From: Streptomyces montanisoli
GTDB taxonomy: Bacteria; Actinomycetota; Actinomycetes; Streptomycetales; Streptomycetaceae
Direction: 5' to 3'
Assembly (NCBI RefSeq): GCF_017813245.1
Contig: NZ_JAGIQL010000040.1
Coordinates: 1 to 47,637, forward strand
DNA length: 47,637 nucleotides
Position 1 is the first letter of the stretch. Every line of letters begins with the position of its first letter. This document shows positions 25,763 through 32,520 of this stretch, one piece after another. The position numbers and the translations under genes were made by a program. A model generated the notes under the pieces. That model had not been told where the DNA came from, searched no databases, and saw only the letters and a list, made by a program, of their open reading frames with translations.

Positions 25763-25800
25763 GCCCGGGCCCCGCACCGCTGTGCGGGCGGGCCCCGGGC
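25763..25800 (+). terminator. hairpin after the DUF3052 gene
   Basis: Left arm 25763-25777 pairs with 25782-25800, with a small bulge, directly after the stop codon. It is probably a terminator acting together with the next hairpin. Confidence 0.6.
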
Positions 25801-25813
25801 ACCTCGCACGACC

Positions 25814-25842
25814 GCCCCCGCCGCCGACGTCGCGGCGGGGGC
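25814..25842 (+). terminator. second hairpin before the peroxiredoxin gene
   Basis: Perfect 11-bp stem (gcccccgccgc with its complement) and a seven-base loop. Two consecutive hairpins suggest that the peroxiredoxin has its own promoter in the remaining 50 bases or is expressed by read-through. Confidence 0.6.
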
Positions 25843-25895
25843 TCACCTGCAGGCTCGCGTCGCGTAGGCCGCGTACGCGCGAAAGGACAGCTCAC

Positions 25896-26360
25896 ATGGC
25901 CGTCGAGGCCGGTGCGCAAGCACCCGACTTCTCGCTCCAGGACCAGCACGGCCAGACCGTGCGGCTCTCGGACTTCCGAGGCCAGGGCGGGCGCCATGTG
26001 GTCCTCGTCTTCTACCCGTACGCGTTCAGCACCACCTGCACGGGCGAGCTCCAGGAGCTGCGCGACCGCGCCGACGCCTTCGCCGACGCCGGCGCGCAAC
26101 TGCTGGCCTGCTCCGCCGACTCCGTGCACGCCCTGCGCGCCTACGCCGAGCAGGAGCGCATCGCGTTCCCGCTGCTCGCTGACCACTGGCCGCACGGCGC
26201 CGTGGCACGCGCCTACGGGGTCCTGGACGAGGAGCGCGGGCGCGCCGTGCGCGGCACGTTCGTCATCGACACGTCCGGGACCGTGCGGTGGAGCGTCGTG
26301 AACCCCGTGCACCGGGCGCGCGACAGCGACGACTACGTCAGGGCGCTCTCCCGGCTGTGA
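25896..26360 (+). CDS. AhpE-type peroxiredoxin
   Basis: A 154-aa thiol peroxidase reducing hydroperoxides in the cytoplasm. The thioredoxin fold is clear (APDFSLQDQHGQTVRLSDFRG). The peroxidatic Cys48 sits in FSTTCTGEL, with the family's preceding Thr. Cys72 could act as a resolving or dispensable Cys; AhpE proteins are usually 1-Cys. Start ATG at 25896 with AAGGA about nine bases upstream. It adjoins DUF3052 and the Ter island, both associated with stress responses. Confidence 0.9.
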   Translation: MAVEAGAQAPDFSLQDQHGQTVRLSDFRGQGGRHVVLVFYPYAFSTTCTGELQELRDRADAFADAGAQLLACSADSVHALRAYAEQERIAFPLLADHWPHGAVARAYGVLDEERGRAVRGTFVIDTSGTVRWSVVNPVHRARDSDDYVRALSRL

Positions 26361-26391
26361 TCGGGCGCTCGCACGGGTGCGGGACGACGGC

Positions 26392-26435
26392 GTCCGCGGC
26401 GTACGGCGCACTCGTCCGCGGCGTACGGCGCACTC
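26392..26435. repeat. perfect 22-bp tandem duplication upstream of the first terD gene
   Basis: Two identical, adjacent 22-bp copies (26392-26413 and 26414-26435, beginning gtccgcggcg) lie about 140-185 bases before the terD start and upstream of a possible promoter. They may be a paired regulator site or a recent duplication. Confidence 0.9.
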
Positions 26436-26577
26436 CGCGCGGGAAAACGCGCGGCCTGAGGGAACCCGTCACTAGGATCCAGACGTTGATCCGAATGCAA
26501 CGCACCTGGGGTGCGCGAGGCCCGCGGCAGCTGCCGCTGACCACGGCCGCCGGCCCCGACAACCAATGGGAGGACTC

Positions 26578-27153
26578 GTGGGAGTCAGCCTCAGCAAGGG
26601 CGGAAACGTCTCGCTGACCAAGGCCGCGCCCAACCTGACCGCGGTGACCGTGGGTCTTGGCTGGGACATCCGTACGACGACAGGGCAGGACTTCGACCTC
26701 GACGCCAGCGCCCTGCTGACGAACGCCGAGGGCAAGGTCGCGCAGGACGGCAACTTCGTCTTCTTCAACAACCTCAAGAGCACGGACGGCTCCGTCGAGC
26801 ACACCGGTGACAACCTCACGGGCGAGGGTGAGGGCGACGACGAGCAGATCAAGGTCAACCTGACCGCGGTCCCCGCCGACGTCGAGAAGGTCGTCTTCCC
26901 GGTCTCCATCTACGACGCGGAGACCCGCCAGCAGTCCTTCGGCCAGGTGCGCAACGCGTTCATCCGCGTCGTCAACCAGGCCGACAACAGCGAGCTGGCC
27001 CGGTACGACCTCACCGAGGACGCCTCGACGGAGACCGCGATGGTGTTCGGCGAGCTCTACCGCAACGGCGCGGAGTGGAAGTTCCGCGCCATCGGCCAGG
27101 GGTACGCGTCGGGCCTGCGCGGCATCGCGCAGGACTTCGGCGTCAACGTCTGA
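26578..27153 (+). CDS. terD: TerD family protein (canonical)
   Basis: A 191-aa calcium-binding TerD-fold protein of tellurite/stress resistance systems. All family marks are present: [20 protein letters not shown], the Ca-binding DFDLDAS (about 41-47), [13 protein letters not shown] (about 80-92), INDAE-like [21 protein letters not shown], and [19 protein letters not shown]. It is cytoplasmic and thought to assemble with TerC at the membrane. Start GTG at 26578 with gggagg four bases upstream. A GGAAC element lies at 26461. It is followed by a terminator and a close paralogue, which suggests separate transcription of the two copies. Confidence 0.93.
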   Translation: MGVSLSKGGNVSLTKAAPNLTAVTVGLGWDIRTTTGQDFDLDASALLTNAEGKVAQDGNFVFFNNLKSTDGSVEHTGDNLTGEGEGDDEQIKVNLTAVPADVEKVVFPVSIYDAETRQQSFGQVRNAFIRVVNQADNSELARYDLTEDASTETAMVFGELYRNGAEWKFRAIGQGYASGLRGIAQDFGVNV

Positions 27154-27173
27154 CCCGTACCACCACACCGCGT

Positions 27174-27205
27174 CCGGCGCCGCACCGATCACCGTGCGGC
27201 GCCGG
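27174..27205 (+). terminator. terminator between the two terD genes
   Basis: Perfect 12-bp stem (27174-27185 with 27194-27205) and an eight-base loop, 20 bases after the first terD stop. Confidence 0.8.
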
Positions 27206-27370
27206 GCGCGGCCCGTGTACGCCGGTGCCCGCAGGAACCGTTCGTGGCGTGATCGGCGTGCAGTGCATAGAGGGCACACGACCGGGCATGACGTGAGACG
27301 CGCCGTGTCCGCGCAGGACGCGCATCGCGCGCGGAACGCACAGGATCACCATCGGGGAGGACTCAACATC

Positions 27371-27946
27371 ATGGGCGTCACACTCGCCAAGGGGGGCAAT
27401 GTCTCCCTCTCCAAGGCCGCACCGAACCTCACCCAGGTGCTCGTAGGGCTCGGCTGGGACGCACGCTCCACCACGGGAGCGGACTTCGACCTCGACGCGA
27501 GCGGGCTCCTGTGCCGCGAGGGCCGGGTGCTGGGTGACGAGTACTTCGTCTTCTACAACAACCTCAAGAGCCCCGAGGGCTCCGTCGAGCACACGGGCGA
27601 CAACCTCACCGGCGAGGGCGAGGGCGACGACGAGTCGCTGCTCGTCGACCTCTCCCAGGTGCCCGAGCAGTGCGACAAGATCGTCTTCCCGGTCTCCATC
27701 CATGACGCCGACAACCGCCGCCAGACGTTCGGGCAGGTCAGCAACGCGTTCATCCGCGTCGTCAACCAGGCGGACGGCCAGGAGCTCGCCCGTTACGACC
27801 TGACGGAGGATGCCTCCACGGAGACGGCGATGATCTTCGGCGAGCTCTACCGGCACGGCGGCGAGTGGAAGTTCCGGGCCGTGGGCCAGGGGTACGCGTC
27901 GGGCCTGCGGGGCATCGCCCTAGACTTCGGGGTCAATGTTGCGTAA
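27371..27946 (+). CDS. terD: TerD family protein (second canonical copy)
   Basis: A 191-aa paralogue of the preceding gene with the same motifs ([39 protein letters not shown]). It has two Cys ([14 protein letters not shown]) that the first copy lacks. Start ATG at 27371; GGGAGG lies ten bases upstream. The 216-bp gap before it contains a terminator and two GGAAC strings (27234, 27333). Its stop is 48 bases before the terC-like gene, so these two are probably one transcript. Confidence 0.93.
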   Translation: MGVTLAKGGNVSLSKAAPNLTQVLVGLGWDARSTTGADFDLDASGLLCREGRVLGDEYFVFYNNLKSPEGSVEHTGDNLTGEGEGDDESLLVDLSQVPEQCDKIVFPVSIHDADNRRQTFGQVSNAFIRVVNQADGQELARYDLTEDASTETAMIFGELYRHGGEWKFRAVGQGYASGLRGIALDFGVNVA

Positions 27947-27994
27947 AGCAACGCTCTGCACGGGGGAAAACCCGTACCACCGGATGGGGAAGCA

Positions 27995-29149
27995 GTGATC
28001 CTGAAAACCTTTCGCTGGCCGATGGGCATCACCGCCCTCGGCCTGGCCGCGGCGGCCGTCTTCTGGGGGTGGGAGGCGTTCGGGGTCGTCCTGATCCTTT
28101 CGATCCTGGAGATCTCCCTCTCCTTCGACAACGCCGTCGTCAACGCCGGCGTGCTGAAGAAGATGAACGCCTACTGGCAGAAGATCTTCCTCACCGTCGG
28201 CGTCCTCATCGCCGTCTTCGGCATGCGGCTGGTCTTCCCCGTCCTGATCGTGGCGATCACGGCCAAGGTGAACCCGGTCGAGGCCGTCAAGCTCGCCCTG
28301 AACGACCCCAGCCGCTACGAGTCGCTGGTCACCGACGCCCACCCGGCCATCGCCGCCTTCGGCGGCATGTTCCTGCTGATGATCTTCCTCGACTTCATCC
28401 TCGAGGACCGTGACATCAAGTGGCTCGCATGGCTGGAGCGCCCGCTCGCCAAGCTGGGCAAGGTCGACATGCTGTCGGTCTGCGTCGCGCTGATCGCCCT
28501 GCTTGTCGTCTCGCAGACGTTCGCGGCCCACGCGCACACCAGCTCGGGCCACGCGGCGGACAAGTCCTCGACGGTGCTGCTCGCCGGCGTGGCGGGGCTC
28601 ATCACGTACCTCATCGTCGGCGGCCTCTCCGGCCACTTCGAGAACACCCTCGAAGAGGAGGAGGAACGCGAGGAGGAGGAAGAGGCGAAGGCGCGCGCCG
28701 CGGGCAGGACCGTTTCCGCCGTGGGCCTCGCGGGCAAGGCCGCCTTCTTCATGTTCCTCTACCTCGAGGTCCTCGACGCGTCGTTCTCCTTCGACGGCGT
28801 CATCGGCGCCTTCGCCATCACCAACCACATCTTCTGGATGGCGCTCGGCCTCGGCATCGGCGCGATGTACATCAGGTCCCTGACCGTGTACCTGGTGCGC
28901 CAGGGCACCCTTGACGACTACGTGTACCTGGAGCACGGGGCGCACTACGCGATCGGTGCGCTGGCCGTGATCCTGCTCGTCACGATCCAGCACGAGATCA
29001 ACGAGGTCATCACCGGCCTGGTCGGCGTCGTCCTCATCGGCGCCTCCTTCTGGTCGTCCGTGCGCAGGAACAAGAAGCTGGAGGCCGAGGGCGGCGACGG
29101 GGGCGAGGGCCCCCACGAGTCGGAGGAACACGCGGGCGCGCGCGCCTGA
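27995..29149 (+). CDS. TerC-like / DUF475 integral membrane protein
   Basis: A 384-aa polytopic membrane protein of the TerC superfamily (DUF475 branch), with about nine hydrophobic segments. The two internal repeats carry the family's intramembrane acidic motifs: LEISLSFDNAVVNAG (about 34-48) and LEVLDASFSFDGVIGAF (about 257-273). The two halves are joined by a strongly acidic loop (EEEEEREEEEEAKA, about 220-233), followed by a charged C-terminal tail. TerC-type proteins are linked to Mn or Ca handling and dock TerD proteins. Start GTG at 27995 after GGGGAA. It is probably co-transcribed with the second terD. Confidence 0.88.
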   Translation: MILKTFRWPMGITALGLAAAAVFWGWEAFGVVLILSILEISLSFDNAVVNAGVLKKMNAYWQKIFLTVGVLIAVFGMRLVFPVLIVAITAKVNPVEAVKLALNDPSRYESLVTDAHPAIAAFGGMFLLMIFLDFILEDRDIKWLAWLERPLAKLGKVDMLSVCVALIALLVVSQTFAAHAHTSSGHAADKSSTVLLAGVAGLITYLIVGGLSGHFENTLEEEEEREEEEEAKARAAGRTVSAVGLAGKAAFFMFLYLEVLDASFSFDGVIGAFAITNHIFWMALGLGIGAMYIRSLTVYLVRQGTLDDYVYLEHGAHYAIGALAVILLVTIQHEINEVITGLVGVVLIGASFWSSVRRNKKLEAEGGDGGEGPHESEEHAGARA

Positions 29150-29432
29150 CGCCGACGCGACCGGCGCGACCGGCGCGCGGGCGCGACGGGCGCGACCTGC
29201 GGGCGCCGGGCCGCGCGGTGCCGGGCGCCCTTGTCGCACGGATATGCCCGCATGCCACAGGGGCGCGACCCCGTGCGACCCCGTGTGACCCGGAGGACGC
29301 GCGCCCCGGGGTGTGCGGCACGGCGGAGCGAGGGAACGCTCAAGTGCGGGGGGCGGTGCACGGGCCTGCGGGTCCGCGGACCGCCCCACGACGCACGGTC
29401 GGACGCACACGGAGCGACAGGGGTGGGTGAGC
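29150..29432. other. 283-bp gap after the TerC-like gene
   Basis: No gene. It opens with a degenerate repeat of gcgcgac/gcgaccg (29156-29200), then tandem gcgaccccgt copies near 29265-29285, and a GGAAC string at 29333-29337. It presumably contains a terminator-like GC-rich stem and the promoter of the next Ter gene, but I cannot place either exactly. Confidence 0.4.
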
Positions 29433-30170
29433 ATGTCTTTCTGGGACGGCCTGCGGCCGGGAGGAAGGGCGGCACAGTTCGATTCGGGCAATTCGGCGTC
29501 GAACTCCATCGAGCTGACACGGCGCCATCCGTCGGTCTCGCTGACCAAGCAGGGTGCGGCGACGGGCAACCTGCGCGTCAACCTGTCGTGGCGGATGCGC
29601 ACCTCGGACATCGAGGGCAGGTCGAAACAGGGCGGCATGCTGCGCCACCCGTTCAAGCTGTTCCAGCCCGACGTGGTGCAGGCGCACACGCAGGGCGTGG
29701 TCAACGTCGACCTCGACCTGGGCTGCCTCTACGAGCTGACGGACGGCAGCAAGGGCGTCGTCCAGCCGCTCGGCAGCTTCTTCGGCGACCTCAACATCGC
29801 CCCCTACGTCAAGCTCAGCGGCGACGACCGGTTCGGCGCGCCGTCCGGCGAGACGATCTTCGTCAACCTCGACCACCGCGAGTCGATCAAGCGCCTGCTG
29901 TTCTTCGTCTACATCTACGACCAGACGCCGGCCTTCGACCGCACGCACGCGAAGGTGACGCTCTACCCGAGCAACGGCCCGCGCGTCGAGATCGAACTCG
30001 ACGAACGCGCCCCCCAGGCCAGGTCCTGCGCGGTGTTCGCCCTGGAGAACGTGAAGGGCGACCTGCTGGTGCGGCGCGAGGTCAGGTTCGTCTACGGCTT
30101 CCAGGCCGAACTCGACCGCCTGTACGGCTGGGGCCTCCAGTGGGGCAGGGGCTACAAGACGAAGGCGTGA
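29433..30170 (+). CDS. TerA-like TerD-family protein
   Basis: A 245-aa divergent member of the TerD superfamily with a leading extension (about 1-45, containing SFWDGLRPGGRAAQFDSGNSA-like Gly/Ser-rich sequence). The body has the fold elements VVNVDLDLGCLYEL (an acidic strand replacing DFDLDAS) and SGDDRFGAPSGETIFVNL. FVYIYDQTPAFDRTHAKV stands in for the IYDA block, and the end FQAELDRLYGWGLQWGRGYK replaces [10 protein letters not shown]. Such TerA-like or tellurium-resistance proteins accompany TerD/TerC islands. Start ATG at 29433. It converges, nine bases away, on another TerD-family gene, with no room for a terminator. Confidence 0.85.
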   Translation: MSFWDGLRPGGRAAQFDSGNSASNSIELTRRHPSVSLTKQGAATGNLRVNLSWRMRTSDIEGRSKQGGMLRHPFKLFQPDVVQAHTQGVVNVDLDLGCLYELTDGSKGVVQPLGSFFGDLNIAPYVKLSGDDRFGAPSGETIFVNLDHRESIKRLLFFVYIYDQTPAFDRTHAKVTLYPSNGPRVEIELDERAPQARSCAVFALENVKGDLLVRREVRFVYGFQAELDRLYGWGLQWGRGYKTKA

Positions 30171-30179
30171 GCGGCCCCC

Positions 30180-31013
30180 TCAGGCGCCGTGCACGAACTG
30201 CGGGCCCATCGGGGGCAGGCGGAAGGACGGGTCCTGGGCGGGGACGGGGGCGCCGTCGTCGGGGAGCGCGGCGGCGGCCGCCGGCTGGGGGTAGCCGTAG
30301 CCGTAGGGCTGGGGGGAGGCCGGCTGCGGGTAGCCGTACGCGGCTGCCGGCGAGGGCACGGGGGGCGGCGCCGGGTGCGGATAGCCGTAGGCCGGTGCCG
30401 GTGCCTGCGGCACGGGCGGGATGCGGGGCCCGGCGGGCGGCTCGGCGGAGGCGGGGGCCGTCGCCGGGTCCGTCTCGTCCACGGAGACGCCGAACGCCGT
30501 GGCGAGGCCCACGAGGCCCGTCGGGTAGCCCTGGCCGACCGCACGGAACTTCCAGCCGTCGCCCCTGCGGTACAGCTCCCCGCAGATGATGGCGGTCTCC
30601 TCGCCCGTCTCCGGGTGCACGTCGAAGACCGCGATGGGCTCGCCCTCGGGCGCGGCGGTGTCGTACAGCAGGATCCGCAGGTCACGCACGTGCCCGAAGG
30701 GCTCGCTGTCCGACGAGGCGGCCAGCACGACCTGGTCGACCGACGGGTCGAGCGCCGCGAGGTCGGCCTCCACGGAGTCCGTGAGGCCGTCGGGGCGCTG
30801 CTTCTTCGAAAGCCGCCGCACGGCGCCCGACGGGTGCCTGGGCTGGTTGTAGAAGACGAAGTCCTCGTCCGAACGCACCCGTCCGTCGTGGCCGAGCAGC
30901 AGCGCCGACGCGTCCACGTCGGGGATGCCGGTGCCCGGCGTCCAGCGCAGCACGGCCCGTACGCCCCTCACGCCGAGTGGGACGTTGGAGCCCTTCGTCA
31001 TCGCGTGCGTCAT
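30180..31013 (-). CDS. divergent TerD protein with Pro/Tyr-rich C-terminal tail
   Basis: A 277-aa protein whose N-terminal 175 residues are a TerD domain ([59 protein letters not shown]). The Ca-binding set is degraded: DFDLDAS is reduced to PDVDAS and the [13 protein letters not shown] loop is replaced by a basic stretch (VRRLSKKQRPDG). The C-terminal 100 residues are low complexity with repeated YGYPxP units (AYGYPHPAP, AYGYPQPAS, GYGYPQPAA). Start ATG at 31013 with AGGA eight bases upstream. It is on the opposite strand to the other Ter genes. The tail may mediate protein interaction or condensation. Confidence 0.88.
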   Translation of the reverse strand: MTHAMTKGSNVPLGVRGVRAVLRWTPGTGIPDVDASALLLGHDGRVRSDEDFVFYNQPRHPSGAVRRLSKKQRPDGLTDSVEADLAALDPSVDQVVLAASSDSEPFGHVRDLRILLYDTAAPEGEPIAVFDVHPETGEETAIICGELYRRGDGWKFRAVGQGYPTGLVGLATAFGVSVDETDPATAPASAEPPAGPRIPPVPQAPAPAYGYPHPAPPPVPSPAAAYGYPQPASPQPYGYGYPQPAAAAALPDDGAPVPAQDPSFRLPPMGPQFVHGA

Positions 31014-31215
31014 GCGGGCCATCCTGCCTTCCGCCCTCGGGCCGGGACAACGCGGCACGGGCCCCCGCGGGGGGACGGCGAGCGTGCGTCCGCACCGGCC
31101 GCGGCACCAGGATTTCACGTGCCGGGGGAACCGGCGCCATCGGTTCGTACGTACTATTACCGGCCATGTGAGCGAATGATCCGAAGAGGACCACGGGTAG
31201 TACGGGGGAGGATGT

Positions 31216-32379
31216 ATGCGTCATTTCGGGCACGTCCCGCCGGAGGACAGGCGGCGGTTGTTCCATCAGGAGCCTGCGGAGTTCACCGGGGACGCCCCGG
31301 CCCGGGTGCTGTCGGCGGCGCTCGGCGCCACGCTCTACAGCCCCGCGACCCGGCCCCGCCTGGCCGACGACATCCTCAAGCAGGAGGCCGCCGGGGTGCG
31401 GTCCATGGTGCTGTGCCTCGAGGACTCGATCGGGGACGGCGAGGTCGCGCACGGCGAGGCCAACCTCGTCACCCAGCTCATCGACCTGGAGACGCGCGGC
31501 GCCGCCCTGCCGCTGCTGTTCGTCCGCGTCAGGGACGCCGGGCAGATCACGGACCTCGTGCACAGGCTCGGCCACGCGGCACGCCTGCTGTCCGGATTCG
31601 TACTGCCGAAGTTCACGTACGAGCGCGGCGAGGCCTTCCTGTCGGCGCTCGGCGAGGCCGAGCGTGCCTGCGGGCGGCGGCTCTTCGCCATGCCGGTGCT
31701 GGAGTCGCCCGAGCTGCTGCACCTGGAGACCAGGGCCGAGACGCTGTTCGACATCGCGCGGATCGTCGACAAGTACCGCGACCGCGTCCTGGCGCTGCGG
31801 CTGGGCGTGACCGACTTCTGCTCCGCGTACGGGCTGCGGCGCGCCGCCGACACGACGGCGTACGACGTGCGGATCGTCGCGAACGTCATCTCCGACGTGG
31901 TGAACGTGCTGGGCAGGGCCGACGGCACCGGCTTCACGATCACCGGGCCCGTGTGGGAGTACTTCCGGCTGCACGAGCGCATGTTCAAGCCGCAGCTGCG
32001 CAGCAGCCCGTTCCTCGCCGGGCGCGCGGAGTCCCTGCGTACGACACTGATCGAGCACGACCTCGACGGGTTGCTGCGGGAGATCGAGCTCGACCGCGCC
32101 AACGGCCTGCTCGGCAAGACCTGCATCCACCCCTCGCACGTCATGCCCGTGCACGCGCTGTCGGTGGTCAGCCACGAGGAGTTCGTGGACGCCGAGGACA
32201 TCCTGCGGCCGGAGCGCGGTGGAGGCGGGGTGGTGCGGTCCGCGTACACGAACAAGATGAACGAGGTGAAGCCGCACCGCGCCTGGGCGGAGCGGACGCT
32301 GCTGCGCGCCGAGGTGTTCGGCGTAGCGCGCGAGGACATCGGCTTCGTCGAACTGCTCGCGGCGGGACTCGGCCGGTGA
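31216..32379 (+). CDS. HpcH/HpaI aldolase / CitE-like TIM-barrel enzyme of the Ter biosynthetic arm
   Basis: A 387-aa member of the citrate lyase beta / HpcH-HpaI superfamily. Metal and substrate residues are visible in LCLEDSIGDGE (about 67-77), FVLPKF, MPVLESPELL (Glu about 160) and ALRLGVTDFCSAYG (Asp). The end ANGLLGKTCIHPSHVMPVH is the usual family C-terminal block. Comparative work on Ter systems places such an enzyme with TRSP-PRTase, StiP/PELOTA and HAD proteins in a predicted nucleoside-like metabolite pathway. That exact set follows here. TACTAT at 31152-31157 and GGAAC at 31127 are upstream. Start at 31216; no strong ribosome site. Confidence 0.85.
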   Translation: MRHFGHVPPEDRRRLFHQEPAEFTGDAPARVLSAALGATLYSPATRPRLADDILKQEAAGVRSMVLCLEDSIGDGEVAHGEANLVTQLIDLETRGAALPLLFVRVRDAGQITDLVHRLGHAARLLSGFVLPKFTYERGEAFLSALGEAERACGRRLFAMPVLESPELLHLETRAETLFDIARIVDKYRDRVLALRLGVTDFCSAYGLRRAADTTAYDVRIVANVISDVVNVLGRADGTGFTITGPVWEYFRLHERMFKPQLRSSPFLAGRAESLRTTLIEHDLDGLLREIELDRANGLLGKTCIHPSHVMPVHALSVVSHEEFVDAEDILRPERGGGGVVRSAYTNKMNEVKPHRAWAERTLLRAEVFGVAREDIGFVELLAAGLGR

Positions 32380-32520
32380 CGGGCCGGGCACCGGGGGATC
32401 GGAGCCGCCCCGCCGGCGGGGCGCCGGCGCCGGCCCGCAGATCGGTGACGGCCCCAGCCCCGGAGGAGCGCGACCACCGCGCCGGGACGCCGGAGCGCCG
32501 AGCGGCAGGAGGTGCGGGAC
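32380..32520. other. 141-bp gap between the CitE-like gene and the PRTase fusion gene
   Basis: Contains a perfect 16-bp palindrome (32407-32422, gccccgccggcggggc) that could form a short hairpin or cruciform. It ends in an ideal aggagg (32509-32514), which fixes the next start. I see no obvious promoter, so the two genes may share a transcript. Confidence 0.45.

Noticed and set aside
26578..30170. Proof of tellurite resistance from terD/terC genes
   Set aside because: TerD/TerC-like genes are common in Streptomyces and linked to several stresses. Resistance cannot be inferred from sequence alone.
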